Translations under genes and position numbers: made by a program
NCBI GenBank assembly: GCA_020524525.2
Contig: CP129018.1
Span: forward strand, 2,980,115 to 3,044,114
Direction: 5' to 3'
Origin: Bacillus tianshenii
Lineage (GTDB): Bacteria > Bacillota > Bacilli > Bacillales > Bacillaceae_N
Length of the DNA: 64,000 nucleotides
In this document: piece by piece, positions 26,069 to 35,327 of the stretch
Layout: every line of letters starts with the position of its first letter
Numbering within the stretch: position 1 is the first letter of the stretch
The notes under the pieces: model-generated
What the model saw: the letters and a program-made list of their open reading frames with translations, nothing else
Told to the model about the DNA's origin: nothing
Databases searched by the model: none

Positions 26069-26296
26069 TTATTTTTTTATGTTTTGATTAATTTGTTGAA
26101 GTAGGTCTAATGAGTTTGTGGCGGCTTCGTTGTTTTCTTGTTGAATGGATAGGTACACTTCTTTGCGATGAATCTCGATATGCTTTGGTGCTTCGATGCC
26201 TAGTTTGATTTGTTCGCCTTCTATTGCAAGGATGGTAATTTCGATGTCATCGCCAATCTTGAGGGATTCATTCACTTTGCGTCTTAAGACGAGCAT
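26069..26296 (-). CDS. csrA: Carbon storage regulator CsrA
   Basis: A 75-aa RNA-binding repressor: [40 protein letters not shown] and [12 protein letters not shown] are the five-stranded CsrA core, with the functional Arg in HRKEV. It binds the hag leader and blocks translation; FliW antagonises it. It starts one base after the fliW stop with AGGAGGG upstream, so the two are coupled, and it lies just upstream of the hag promoter. Confidence 0.96.
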   Translation of the reverse strand: MLVLRRKVNESLKIGDDIEITILAIEGEQIKLGIEAPKHIEIHRKEVYLSIQQENNEAATNSLDLLQQINQNIKK

Positions 26297-26749
26297 TTAT
26301 TTTCCCTCCTGTACTTTAGAAGGTTGTTGTGGAAATAGATAGTGCTTTGTTTGATAATTGCTTGTATTTAAGATAACCTGCTTAGCCAGCTTCTTGGCTA
26401 CATTAATAATGAGAGGACCTTGCAGGTTGGCTGTCGTTTTTTTGAATGGCTCTTGCAATGTTAATAGAACGAGGATCATTACTTCATCCCGATTATTAAT
26501 CTCTAATTGTTCTTTAACCGCATCTTCGATTTTAACTTGGTAGTCTTGAAAAAAATCAAACGGATTTACTAGTACAAATGCTAACTCTTTTGTTTTCGTT
26601 GATTGCAAGATTAGAAACGGGCTTCCTTCTGCGAAAGGCAATAAGATAAATTCTGTTTCTTCTTCAAAGCTGGGCAGGCCTTGATTGAAATGAAGGATGT
26701 CTTCTTGTTTCACTTGGACTTCACCATTATACTTCGTTTGTAATTGCAT
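26297..26749 (-). CDS. fliW: Flagellar assembly factor FliW
   Basis: A 150-aa CsrA antagonist. MQLQTKYNGEVQVKQEDIL, FNQGLPSFEEETEFILLPF, PFLILQSTKTKELAFVLVNP and the C-terminal ANLQGPLIINVAKKLAKQVI are typical. FliW binds both flagellin and CsrA, so free flagellin lets CsrA repress hag. It is in the conserved order yviE-fliW-csrA-hag. Confidence 0.96.
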   Translation of the reverse strand: MQLQTKYNGEVQVKQEDILHFNQGLPSFEEETEFILLPFAEGSPFLILQSTKTKELAFVLVNPFDFFQDYQVKIEDAVKEQLEINNRDEVMILVLLTLQEPFKKTTANLQGPLIINVAKKLAKQVILNTSNYQTKHYLFPQQPSKVQEGK

Positions 26750-26778
26750 TTTTTCACCACTTTTTTAAAGTCATTTTA

Positions 26779-27352
26779 TCAGAAAATTTTATTAATGTTG
26801 ATCCCAACGGCTGTAATATCGATAGAATTCTTTTGTTTCATATAAATTTCCGTGACCCATTGGTTATATTTTATTTCTGGCTTGTTTGGTGTAATTTTTA
26901 TGAATGCTTTATTAGGTTTAATATTGATTTGTGCTTCTCCAGGTTCATATTGGAACTTAACTTGGGAAGCACTTTTGGGAATGAATCCAATATTGAATTC
27001 ATAGGTTTTTAGGTCACTATTAGCTTTGACGATTCGCTGGATTGCACCGTAGCCATTTTCAATTTTCATCATTTGGTCGCCTTGCTGTGCAAATTTAACA
27101 GTATCCGGTCTTTTTTTGTGTCCATTCTTTGATTCTTTGAAAAATCCCTTTTAGGTTTGCATCTGCAAACGCTGCTGATTGGTCAATTTTAATTTTGCCA
27201 TGCTTTTGATGAATTTTCACATCAGCATGTGGCTGCTTTAATTGAATGTCTGCATGATGTTGACGAATTTCAATGTTGGCTCTACGTTGATTCATACCTA
27301 GGTGCGCCTGTTCTGTTTGTATCTCAAGGCGTGGAAGCTGCATAGGTATCAC
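26779..27352 (-). pseudogene. yviE: yviE (DUF6470) split by a +1 frameshift at an A7 tract
   Basis: Two frames together make one YviE-like protein of ~190 aa, the normal length. The first (27352-27095, 85 aa) reads MIPMQLPRLEIQTEQAHLG to EWTQKKTGYC and stops. The second is open upstream of its apparent ATG at 27072 and reads KRPDTVKFAQQGDQMMKIE, ending ININKIF at 26779. Removing one A from the A7 run after ACAC restores a continuous frame. Either the gene is broken, it uses slippage at A7, or the assembly has one extra base. YviE is a conserved protein of unknown function between flgL and fliW. Confidence 0.82.
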
Positions 27353-27359
27353 CTCATTA

Positions 27360-27391
27360 AAGAAAAGCTGCCCTAAATTGAGCAGCTTTCT
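27360..27391 (-). terminator. Terminator or attenuator after flgL
   Basis: AAAGCTGC and GCAGCTTT form an 8-bp stem followed by TTCTTT on the minus strand, between flgL and yviE. It may reduce read-through from flgM-flgL into yviE-fliW-csrA. Confidence 0.7.
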
Positions 27392-27397
27392 TAATTA

Positions 27398-28555
27398 TTA
27401 ACGCAAGAAATCCATAAGTGTTGGCTGAATAATCCGAGCACCAGCTGCTAAAGAAGCACGGTGGATGCTTTCTTGGGTTTTCAAGTCAATAATGGCTTTT
27501 TCAAAATCAATATCTTCATTCTCAGAAACTGTTTGCTTTGCAATGACCTCTTGCTTCAAGAGACGATTTTCAACCATTTCAGCCCGATTTGTTCGCGCTC
27601 CAAGTTCTGCGCGAGTAGAAACAACATCATCCATAAAACGATCAATTTCATCAATGGCAGTACTAATATCCGCAGATTCCACATCTGGATTCGTTAACAT
27701 TTTCTTAATTGATTCAATCCCACTGAACATATTAATTGAGAAAGCATTTTGTGAACGAATATTTATCGGAATCGTAACACCTTTTAACACTTCAATCTCA
27801 ACATCTTGATTGTTGAAAGAAACTGATTCATTATGAGATATAACTAAATCGCTATCTGCAATTTCAGTAATCGTCTCCACGGCAGGTTCTTCCGGCATTA
27901 ACTTTCTTTTTTCAAATATGCTATGTTCAACCTTTGAATTCGTAATATTAATGGTAATTGATTCATTGTCATTATACTTAAACTTAAATTCATCGCTGCC
28001 ATTATCGGAATCGTACTTATACGTTCTTCCTTTGTAGGTTATAGAATAATTTTCAGCATTCGAAGGAGTAGCAAGTTTTGTTTTAAAGCCTTCAAAGTCT
28101 ACATTCATTTTTGTCGCGTCAACCGGTGAAGCATCTGTATTTGTCCCATTAAAAATATACTTATCCCCGACCTTTGTTTCAGCAAGTGCAACAAGATGCT
28201 CTTGTAGACGAGTAATCTCTTTGGAAATGTTTTTTCTAGCACTTTCATCATAACTGTCATTGGAAGCTTGAACAGTTAGTTCACGAATACGGTGCAAGAC
28301 TTGACCTGTCTCATCAAGTGCAGCATCCCCGTTCTCCATCCAGCTAAACCCTTCACCAATATTTCGCTTAAATTGCTCAACTTCAACTACTTGGCTTCGG
28401 TAACGCATACCTTTCATCGCTACTACTGGGTCATCAGAAGGACGTGTGATTTTTTTACCTGTTACAAGCTGGTCTTGGATGCTGCCCATTCGCTCATAGT
28501 TCTTGCTAATATATCTTAAATTATTCTGTGTCAGCATTGATTGTGTAATACGCAT
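27398..28555 (-). CDS. flgL: Hook-filament junction protein FlgL
   Basis: A 385-aa HAP3. N-terminal MRITQSMLTQNNLRYISKN and VTGKKITRPSDDPVVAMKG, and C-terminal ARIIQPTLMDFLR with coiled D0/D1 helices match FlgL. It is longer than the B. subtilis protein because of a larger central domain (~residues 130-285). It joins hook and filament together with FlgK, whose gene ends 16 nt upstream. Confidence 0.94.
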   Translation of the reverse strand: MRITQSMLTQNNLRYISKNYERMGSIQDQLVTGKKITRPSDDPVVAMKGMRYRSQVVEVEQFKRNIGEGFSWMENGDAALDETGQVLHRIRELTVQASNDSYDESARKNISKEITRLQEHLVALAETKVGDKYIFNGTNTDASPVDATKMNVDFEGFKTKLATPSNAENYSITYKGRTYKYDSDNGSDEFKFKYNDNESITINITNSKVEHSIFEKRKLMPEEPAVETITEIADSDLVISHNESVSFNNQDVEIEVLKGVTIPINIRSQNAFSINMFSGIESIKKMLTNPDVESADISTAIDEIDRFMDDVVSTRAELGARTNRAEMVENRLLKQEVIAKQTVSENEDIDFEKAIIDLKTQESIHRASLAAGARIIQPTLMDFLR

Positions 28556-28571
28556 TAGCTATTCACCTTCC

Positions 28572-30578
28572 TTATCTGCCGACTAAGCCCATGCCGTTAA
28601 TAATTTTATCTAGCATTTCATCGACAGCCGTCATGTTCCTTGCTGCTGCATTATAAGCATGCTGGAACTTAATCATATTGGTCATTTCTTCATCTAATGA
28701 GACACTGCTAGTTGACATTCTGCGCTTGTCAACCGAATCCTTTAACGTCAATGCATTATCTGCCAAACGATTTGACTCAGCAGCATTAACCCCCATATCC
28801 CCGATCATACCTTGGTAGAATGATTGTACACTTGTAAGACTGCCGTCATAATCTAGCTTTGCATCTTTTACATTTGCTAGAGCAAGTGCATTGGAGCCAT
28901 TTCCGACAAATGCTTCATCACTAGGTTTAACCCCTTCTGCGGGGAAGGTGAATGTCCAGGTTTCTACCGAATTACCTCCCGTATCAATCTCAACATTACT
29001 GAAATCCACTTTAACACCATTTATTGTAACCTTTTCATCTGCAGCTGTTATATCAACAGGTGAAGAGGTAGCTGAAATATTACCACTTTCATCGATTTCA
29101 GATAAGGTATATGTCCATGGCGGTGTATTACCTTGAGTATGTGTTAAATCGATTCGCACTTGTTTTGGGTTTGTAGTCAATACAGAAGTATCGAAAATTC
29201 CTGTAATCCCAGGATTCCCTACCGTATTCGGGTCAACACTTTCACGTTCCATCGCCCCAGCAATAACATTCCCTTCAGCAGCCGCTGCGATGTTATCAAT
29301 ATCGTCTATTATATCTTGAGAAACTTGAATTCTTGAAGCTGCCCCACTTGGATCGTCTTCTGTTGGACTTATTGTCCCAGAATACGAAAAGAAGTCAGTT
29401 CCACTCTGGGTACCATTTTCAATATCATTAATACTCCAACCACTTTGATGTACTAAGTTAAAGTGATCGGCAAATGTGAATGCCATTTCATCAAGATCAC
29501 TCATCATCTCTGTGAAAATCCCTTCAACAGAAGTAGAAGGGCTAGGATCTTTCAGATAACCGTAGCCTTCAATATATGCTTTTAACTTTCCGTTGCTTTT
29601 CAAGTCATTAAAGCTTTCTAAGTGATAATTTGCTGTTGCAGTATCTGGATCAGTTATGCCTTTAAATCCTTCTTTATTCTCGTTTAGCTCGAAGAACTTG
29701 ATTTCTTGAACTGGACTATCCGATTCTGCGCGATTTACATATTGAATATGGATGCCGGTTGCTGTTTGGGAATTGGCGTCTACTAATTTAATTTGTCTGC
29801 CATTCTTATCTGTTAATATATTCCCTTCTGGATCTGCTACATAGATATCATATAATCCTTCAGCTGCCTTTGATGGGTTTCCGCCGCTATCTACACGCTT
29901 CACTTTCACATTCATAATAGACGAAAGCTGGTCGACTAGACGATCCCGCTCATCATATAAGTCATTTGGCAAATAACCGTGCGGCTCAATGTCACCAATT
30001 TGCTTATTAACTTGATTGATCTGTCGAATAATCGAGTTTGCTTCTGTTTGGGTTACATCGATTTCTTTGCGATAGTCGGTTTGAATAGCTTTCAGAGAAT
30101 CATAGGTATAGTTAAATGTTTCAGCAAGTGCAATTCCGCGCTGACGCACTACACGTCTTGCTCCAGAATTCTGAGGCTCTACCGCTAAGTCTTGCAAGGC
30201 ATTCCAAAATTGGTCCATCGTATTAGCAAGACCTTCATCTGTTGGTTCATTCATGATATTTTCCATTTGAGAAAGAACCTCACTTCTTCCTTCCCAATAA
30301 CTGAATTTCGAATTCTCTCCTCGAAATTGCATATCAATGAACTCATCACGAACACGCTGAATATCCCCTGCTTTAACCCCTGTACCCATTTGTCCAGGAA
30401 TGGCCGGGCGGTTCATAGCTGGTGCTGGATATGGTTCTGTTTGTTCGAAATTCACTCGCTGCCTTGTATAGCCAGGCGTATTTGCATTTGCGATGTTATG
30501 ACCTGTTGTATGCAAAGCAGCCTGTTGCGTGTGTAATGCTCGAAGCGACGTTTCTAATCCCATAAAAGTCGAACGCAT
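28572..30578 (-). CDS. flgK: Hook-associated protein FlgK
   Basis: A 668-aa HAP1. The N-terminal rod/hook motif is GLETSLRALHTQQAALHTTG with ANTPGYTRQRVNFEQ; the C-terminal D0 helix ends MLDKIINGMGLVGR. The variable middle (~residues 290-600) is larger than in B. subtilis FlgK. It is a secreted junction protein on the hook distal end. The order flgM-flgN-flgK-flgL is conserved. Confidence 0.95.
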   Translation of the reverse strand: MRSTFMGLETSLRALHTQQAALHTTGHNIANANTPGYTRQRVNFEQTEPYPAPAMNRPAIPGQMGTGVKAGDIQRVRDEFIDMQFRGENSKFSYWEGRSEVLSQMENIMNEPTDEGLANTMDQFWNALQDLAVEPQNSGARRVVRQRGIALAETFNYTYDSLKAIQTDYRKEIDVTQTEANSIIRQINQVNKQIGDIEPHGYLPNDLYDERDRLVDQLSSIMNVKVKRVDSGGNPSKAAEGLYDIYVADPEGNILTDKNGRQIKLVDANSQTATGIHIQYVNRAESDSPVQEIKFFELNENKEGFKGITDPDTATANYHLESFNDLKSNGKLKAYIEGYGYLKDPSPSTSVEGIFTEMMSDLDEMAFTFADHFNLVHQSGWSINDIENGTQSGTDFFSYSGTISPTEDDPSGAASRIQVSQDIIDDIDNIAAAAEGNVIAGAMERESVDPNTVGNPGITGIFDTSVLTTNPKQVRIDLTHTQGNTPPWTYTLSEIDESGNISATSSPVDITAADEKVTINGVKVDFSNVEIDTGGNSVETWTFTFPAEGVKPSDEAFVGNGSNALALANVKDAKLDYDGSLTSVQSFYQGMIGDMGVNAAESNRLADNALTLKDSVDKRRMSTSSVSLDEEMTNMIKFQHAYNAAARNMTAVDEMLDKIINGMGLVGR

Positions 30579-30596
30579 TTATATTTCCCCCATCTC

Positions 30597-31082
30597 TTAC
30601 GCTTTCGAATCAAAAATTGAGCGCCCCTCCATCGAGAATTGACCTGGTTTCTCCGAGCGCTCATAGTTATATTCTTCTGGTTCAGGTAGCATCATTTCAA
30701 TTGAAAAGTTAACGAAGTGTAGTGATTGCTGCAGTAGTTCTTGATTTAATTGATTTTGTTGTTGAAGCTGTTGTAGCTCATTTAATAGGGCTTGCTGCAG
30801 AGATTGTAGTTGGGCCCTTTCTTCTTGGGTTACGAAGTTAAGACAATTCGAAAACGTTTTATCCACAGTACTATCTTGTATAATTTCATTCACAGCTTCA
30901 TCTCTTGCACGATCAATTTGCCGTACTGCTTGAATAAATTTACCTTCAACCTTAAGAAGTTCTTGTAAGTTTTCAAGTTCGTTATTTTTAACGAACTCTC
31001 TCTTCTGAACTGCGATCTTGTTGAGCTGCTCGTGCAGTCCAACTAACGTTTCTAATGCTTTCGTTAAACGTTCAGCTGACAA
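30597..31082 (-). CDS. flgN: FlgK/FlgL export chaperone FlgN
   Basis: A 161-aa, mostly alpha-helical, Gln-rich protein (LTKALETLVGLHEQLNKIA, LQQALLNELQQLQQQNQLNQ) at the flgN (yvyG) position. It should bind the C-termini of FlgK and FlgL before export. TTG at 31082 is the likely start; AAAGGAG lies 9 nt before it. Confidence 0.9.
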   Translation of the reverse strand: MSAERLTKALETLVGLHEQLNKIAVQKREFVKNNELENLQELLKVEGKFIQAVRQIDRARDEAVNEIIQDSTVDKTFSNCLNFVTQEERAQLQSLQQALLNELQQLQQQNQLNQELLQQSLHFVNFSIEMMLPEPEEYNYERSEKPGQFSMEGRSIFDSKA

Positions 31083-31100
31083 AACGAAGCGCTCCTTTCA

Positions 31101-31367
31101 TTATTGCTCGTTCCAATAGTCATACATCTTCTGAGCAAGCTTTTTCGGATTCACTTCATATTGGCCAGATTGGACTTTTTCTTTCAGTTCAGTTACTTTT
31201 TCATTCCTTTGAGTTTGAATTGGACTTTCTTTCTGGAGCTCTTTTGCTTCTGAAGAAATCTGCAATTCATCCTTTTTCTTTTCCGCTTGCTGCAACTCTT
31301 GTTGTTTGAATTGCTGTTTCTGATATGGGTTTACACGTAGTGATTGAAGTGGGTTAATTTTCAACAT
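31101..31367 (-). CDS. flgM: Anti-sigma-D factor FlgM
   Basis: An 88-aa FlgM. The C-terminal sigma-binding helices are ELKEKVQSGQYEVNPKKLA and QKMYDYW. It holds sigma-D inactive until the hook-basal body is complete and FlgM is removed, so it controls the sigma-D promoters seen here at hag, the sugar operon, fliS and the giant gene. I start at ATG 31367, since the GTG two codons earlier overlaps the AGAGG ribosome-binding site. Confidence 0.92.
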   Translation of the reverse strand: MLKINPLQSLRVNPYQKQQFKQQELQQAEKKKDELQISSEAKELQKESPIQTQRNEKVTELKEKVQSGQYEVNPKKLAQKMYDYWNEQ

Positions 31368-31429
31368 TGTCACCTCTTCTCATCGATTTAATTTATCTAT
31401 TTATAGTCTTATATTATCCTCTTTAGGTG

Positions 31430-31466
31430 TAAAAAACACCGATACTACTTTAACAATAGTATCGGT
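31430..31466 (-). terminator. Intrinsic terminator between yvyF and flgM
   Basis: AACCGATACTA and TAGTATCGGTG pair over 9-11 bp on the minus strand and are followed by TTTTTT. It would end the comF-yvyF transcript, leaving flgM to its own promoter in 31368-31430, for which I see no clear sigma-D match. Confidence 0.85.
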
Positions 31467-31495
31467 TATTAACAAAAAATATTTAATTGTAATGT

Positions 31496-31915
31496 CTATT
31501 TTCTTTTGATTTTATCATCAACAGAAGAGAAATAAGTGTGATTAGCACTCTTTGCAGCTTCTCGTTCTTTTTCTCTGTCATGTCTTTGAAGGTCATTTTT
31601 TATTGACGAAACACAACGAGAACACATCTCTCCTTCTCGAATAACCGTTCCACACCTTTTACACCCATACCCGATGTTTGGAAACTGAGACGTCCGTAAT
31701 CGCCCTTCTTTCACAAAGCGCATGATTGTATCTTTCAATACACCTGTATCTTCTTCAATTTGATCAATCGTTGCTTTCCGATTCTCTTTCTTCCTTATAT
31801 ATTTATAAACAAGGTCAAATTGCTTCTCTTCTTCTTTTCTGCACATATCACAAATCCCTGCTAAATTTCTAACATATAGTCTTCCACACTTTGGACAATT
31901 TCCTAAATCAGCCAT
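31496..31915 (-). CDS. yvyF: Flagellar operon protein YvyF
   Basis: A 139-aa zinc-ribbon protein: CPKCGRLYVRNLAGICDMC at the N-terminus and CKRCGTVIREGEMCSRC in the second half, with a helix-turn-helix-like middle (KATIDQIEEDTGVLKDTIM). The family (TIGR03826) is conserved between comF and flgM; its role is uncertain, perhaps control of the locus. Confidence 0.9.
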   Translation of the reverse strand: MADLGNCPKCGRLYVRNLAGICDMCRKEEEKQFDLVYKYIRKKENRKATIDQIEEDTGVLKDTIMRFVKEGRLRTSQFPNIGYGCKRCGTVIREGEMCSRCVSSIKNDLQRHDREKEREAAKSANHTYFSSVDDKIKRK

Positions 31916-32008
31916 TGTGAAGTCCTCCCATCTCGATACATTTCCTTATCTTATTATATCGGATAAATCTAACTATGTTGAACAAAACAGGAAATTTAGA
32001 TTAAATTT

Positions 32009-32698
32009 TTAACTTCTTGCTAGGGTAAATGATTGAATTGAATGTGGATGAAGAGGTTTGAGAGTTTTAGCCGCATGCCGGAGAGTCGTACCTGTTGTGT
32101 AGATATCATCTATTAGAATGATATGTTTATCGGCAAGTTGACAAGACGTCTGATTAAGAATGAATGGAGACTTTGAATGAAGTCGTTGTTCTCGGGATTT
32201 CTTACTTTGTTTTTGCTCACTTTCAGTTCTTTCTAACAGGTTTTCAATTGGATGACCTAACTGCTCAGCAATCGCCATCGCTTGATTGAAGCCTCGCTCA
32301 TAAAGACGCTTTTCACTTAAAGGGATTGGAACTAGAATGACTTCGTTTTGATTGAAAGCCTCTTTAATGGATGGTGAAAACACTTTTATTAGCTCATAAT
32401 CGCCACGAAATTTCCACAGGCCGACCACTTCCTTCATAAATTCATTGTATTCAAAAACAGATTGATTACGGAGAAAATTCTCATCTCCCCAACGCTCACA
32501 GTCAAAGCAAAGGCCTTCTTTATGATACGCAGCATCAAGCTTTGCTAAAGGTCGCCCACACCCTTTACATGTTTCACCTTGAATCAGTTGAAACTTATTT
32601 TGGCATTCTTCACAAATGACGCTCTCCTGCTGTTTATGAATGAACGAGCGCCATCCGATATGCTCTTGAATAGAAGCTTCACAAATTAAGCAGGTCAT
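32009..32698 (-). CDS. comFC: Competence protein ComFC, phosphoribosyltransferase-like
   Basis: A 229-aa protein with an N-terminal zinc-binding Cys set (CLICEAS, CEECQ, CKGCGR, CFDCERW) and a C-terminal PRPP-binding fold with HIILIDDIYTTGTTLRHAA. ComFC works with ComFA in uptake and integration of transforming DNA. It overlaps comFA by 4 nt. comFB, present between them in B. subtilis, is absent here. Confidence 0.94.
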   Translation of the reverse strand: MTCLICEASIQEHIGWRSFIHKQQESVICEECQNKFQLIQGETCKGCGRPLAKLDAAYHKEGLCFDCERWGDENFLRNQSVFEYNEFMKEVVGLWKFRGDYELIKVFSPSIKEAFNQNEVILVPIPLSEKRLYERGFNQAMAIAEQLGHPIENLLERTESEQKQSKKSREQRLHSKSPFILNQTSCQLADKHIILIDDIYTTGTTLRHAAKTLKPLHPHSIQSFTLARS

Positions 32699-34182
32699 CT
32701 GTCAATCAGCCCTTTCTGGAGAGCTTCTTTATTCATACGCTCAATTTGCTGCTTCGCTTTGACCATTTCATTTGTTTTTCCATAATGAAAATAGACCACA
32801 TCACCTGTTGGATAATTTGCTTTCCGTCCTGCTCTTCCCGCGATTTGTACCAACGCACTTTCTGTAAAAATACGATCTTCCGCTCCTAAGACAGCAACAT
32901 CAATATTTGAAACAGTCACACCACGCTCTAAAATTGTCGTCGTTACTAAAATCGGACTTTCACCATTTCGAAACCGCTCTACCTTTGCTTTTCGATCGTT
33001 ATCTGCCGCATGAACACCTTCAATTCGTTTGTCGAGGTGGCGAAGGATTTGGACAACCTGCTTGAGGATTTTTACTTGAGGTACAAACAGAAACGTTTGT
33101 TTTTTATTTTGGAGCCTTTTCTGTATCCATTTGAGAACGTTAGGAGGAAGACGCTTTTTGCTTAACCCCTTTTGCCAATTTCCACACCAATGAAATATAG
33201 GGACAGGCAGAGAATAACGGTGATAGCGTGCGGGGATGGTGACAACCTCTAATTCTTCTTGCTTCGTGAATGCTTGGTCAGGTGTTGCTGTTAAATAAAT
33301 TAGCGCGGATTCTGCTTTTAATGCTTGTTGTACAGCTTGTGTCAGCATTGGTTCTACACTGTAAGGGAAGGCGTCAACTTCATCAATAATAATGACGTCA
33401 AAATATCGATAGAATCTTAATAACTGATGTGTCGTAGAAAGGACAAACGGAGCGATGTTTCCTCTATCTTCACTGCCGCCATACAACGCGATGAGCTCTG
33501 CAGTGGGGAAAGCTTCTTTCATGCGGGGACCTAATTCAAGCACGACATCTGTTCTTGGAGTCGCGATACACAGGTTCAAATTATGATTTAAAGCATATTC
33601 GATCCCTTGAAACAACACTTCTGTCTTACCAGATCCACACACAGCCCAGACGAGTAATTTGGATTTTTGTTTAATGGCTTGGACAACTTTGTTAGAGGCT
33701 TCTTGTTGTCCTGAGGAAAGCTGGACCTTTGAGGTACATTGAACTTTTTGAGTAAAAGAACTGATTGGCGGGCCACACCAACTGATTAAAGGTGTACATG
33801 CACTAAGTCTCCCCATGTTAATGCATTTCCGACAATAAACACAGTCTGTATCGCACCTTGCACAGGGCAGAACACCAAATAATTGCTGGTCTTCGTTTCC
33901 GCATCTTATGCATTGATATTTATCAGAACTAATTTCAATACCTTTCTGATATCGGATAAAACCATTTAGATAATGGGAATGAATAAGTTTCGGTGAGTAA
34001 GGAATTTCATTTAAGGGAAGACGTTTGCCTTGAAGGTTTTTTTGGAGAGATTTAGATGGAGAAAACTGCGGATTGGGTGATAATGATTCTTCAACCTGGC
34101 ATTGCCAAATTGGCTTAGCCTCTTGTTCCTTACTTGGCTCAATAACAGCTTGATTATTTAAATTTGATTTAATAAATTTCAT
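32695..34182 (-). CDS. comFA: Competence DNA helicase/translocase ComFA
   Basis: A 495-aa DEAD-type superfamily 2 ATPase that helps pull DNA into the cytoplasm. Visible are a four-cysteine zinc region (CIRCGN, CARCDTDCVYCRKC), Walker A (VWAVCGSGKTEVLF), DEVD box (IIIDEVDAFPYS), the YLTATPD motif and the motif VI end (QIAGRAGRKANYPTGDV). Sequence and length are normal for the family, so the competence machinery appears functional at this locus. Confidence 0.95.
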   Translation of the reverse strand: MKFIKSNLNNQAVIEPSKEQEAKPIWQCQVEESLSPNPQFSPSKSLQKNLQGKRLPLNEIPYSPKLIHSHYLNGFIRYQKGIEISSDKYQCIRCGNEDQQLFGVLPCARCDTDCVYCRKCINMGRLSACTPLISWCGPPISSFTQKVQCTSKVQLSSGQQEASNKVVQAIKQKSKLLVWAVCGSGKTEVLFQGIEYALNHNLNLCIATPRTDVVLELGPRMKEAFPTAELIALYGGSEDRGNIAPFVLSTTHQLLRFYRYFDVIIIDEVDAFPYSVEPMLTQAVQQALKAESALIYLTATPDQAFTKQEELEVVTIPARYHRYSLPVPIFHWCGNWQKGLSKKRLPPNVLKWIQKRLQNKKQTFLFVPQVKILKQVVQILRHLDKRIEGVHAADNDRKAKVERFRNGESPILVTTTILERGVTVSNIDVAVLGAEDRIFTESALVQIAGRAGRKANYPTGDVVYFHYGKTNEMVKAKQQIERMNKEALQKGLIDR

Positions 34183-34234
34183 CTTTCAGCTCCTTTATTT
34201 AGCTCCCCGCCAAAGAATGACGGGAAGACTTTTA

Positions 34235-35077
34235 TTATTCAATGTACCAACCAATCCCCATCGCGCCTTCACCTAAGTGCGTCCCAATCACTGGTCCGAA
34301 ATGACTGAGGATGACTTCCACATGAGGAAATTCACTTTCGATTTGTTCTTTTATCCGCCTCGCTTCTTCTTCCCGGTTCGCATGAATCACAGACGCTTTC
34401 ATCGGTTGCTTCTTTTCCGCATCCTCACTAAATAAAGAATAAATCCGTTTTAATGCTTTCTTGCGAGTACGAATCTTCTCAAATGGAACAATCTTTTTAT
34501 CTTCAAAATGTAGAACTGGTTTAACTTGAAGCAAACCACCGACAAACGCCTGCGCACCGTTCAAACGACCACCACGATGAAGATGAGACAAATCATCTGC
34601 CATAAAATACGCCTGCATATTTGTTCTCATTTCCTGAAGACGAGCCATGATTTGTTCCGGGTGCTTTCCTTCAGTAGCCATCTTTGCAGCTTCAATGGCA
34701 TAGAATCCTTGAATCATACAGCTTACTTCAGAATCAAACACATGAACATCAAGGTCCTCAACCATTTCTCCAGCAGACATAGCTGATTGATAAGTACCAC
34801 TAATGCCACTTGATAAGTGAACCGAAATAACAGCATCATAATCGGCTGAAAGCTTCTCAAATGTTTCAGTTATTAGCCCAAAAGCTGGCTGCGATGTTTT
34901 CGGCAGTTCATCTACTTCCTTTATTTTTCGATAAAATTCATCCGCTGTTAACTCCACTTCTTCTTGATAAGACTCTTGTCCAAAAATCACATTAAGCGGA
35001 CAAATATGTATATCATACTTATCTTGAATCTCCTTCGGTAAATAGGCCGTACTGTCTGTAACTACAGCTGTTCTCAT
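34235..35077 (-). CDS. degV: DegV family fatty-acid-binding protein
   Basis: A 280-aa DegV protein: TDSTAYLPKEIQDKYDIHI, the TSQPAFG loop, VHLSSGISGTYQSA, and C-terminal HFGPVIGTHLGEGAMGIGWY. The family (FakB-type) binds fatty acids. It follows degU directly in B. subtilis, but here ~9 kb of flagellar genes separate them. Confidence 0.93.
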   Translation of the reverse strand: MRTAVVTDSTAYLPKEIQDKYDIHICPLNVIFGQESYQEEVELTADEFYRKIKEVDELPKTSQPAFGLITETFEKLSADYDAVISVHLSSGISGTYQSAMSAGEMVEDLDVHVFDSEVSCMIQGFYAIEAAKMATEGKHPEQIMARLQEMRTNMQAYFMADDLSHLHRGGRLNGAQAFVGGLLQVKPVLHFEDKKIVPFEKIRTRKKALKRIYSLFSEDAEKKQPMKASVIHANREEEARRIKEQIESEFPHVEVILSHFGPVIGTHLGEGAMGIGWYIE

Positions 35078-35189
35078 CTATAACCTTCCTTCATGTAAAG
35101 AATCTCTTGTTCATTTTACTTTATTTATCGGGAATTTGCATGCGCGGAAAAAAAGAGGATTTTAGAGGTCCAACTCTCACAAAAGGAAA

Positions 35190-35290
35190 AAAGCCAAGGG
35201 GTCTGACTTCCTCCGAACCATAAAAAGATAGTCACCATTTATGCCTCGCAGTAGCCACATACCAAAGTGAGGGGTCTGCACCCCTCACCC
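35190..35290. repeat. GGGGTCTG-containing intergenic repeat with hairpin
   Basis: AAGGGGTCTGAC occurs at about 35197-35208, and GTGAGGGG-TCTGCA-CCCCTCAC at 35267-35288 forms an 8-bp hairpin. The shared GGGGTCTG core suggests a small intergenic repeat family. The hairpin could also end yaaR transcription, although the following T-run is short. The rest of the 250-nt gap shows nothing clear. Confidence 0.45.
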
Positions 35291-35327
35291 TGAATAAACT
35301 ATATTTCCCTACGGTCAACACACACCT

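Noticed and set aside
27095-27125. Programmed -1 frameshift at A_AAA_AAG in yviE
   Set aside because: The heptamer is present, but a -1 shift enters a frame that ends after a few codons; restoring YviE needs a +1 change (one A fewer).
31368-31430. Sigma-D promoter for flgM
   Set aside because: TAAA sequences exist but none is followed at 14-16 nt by a GCCGATAT-like box.
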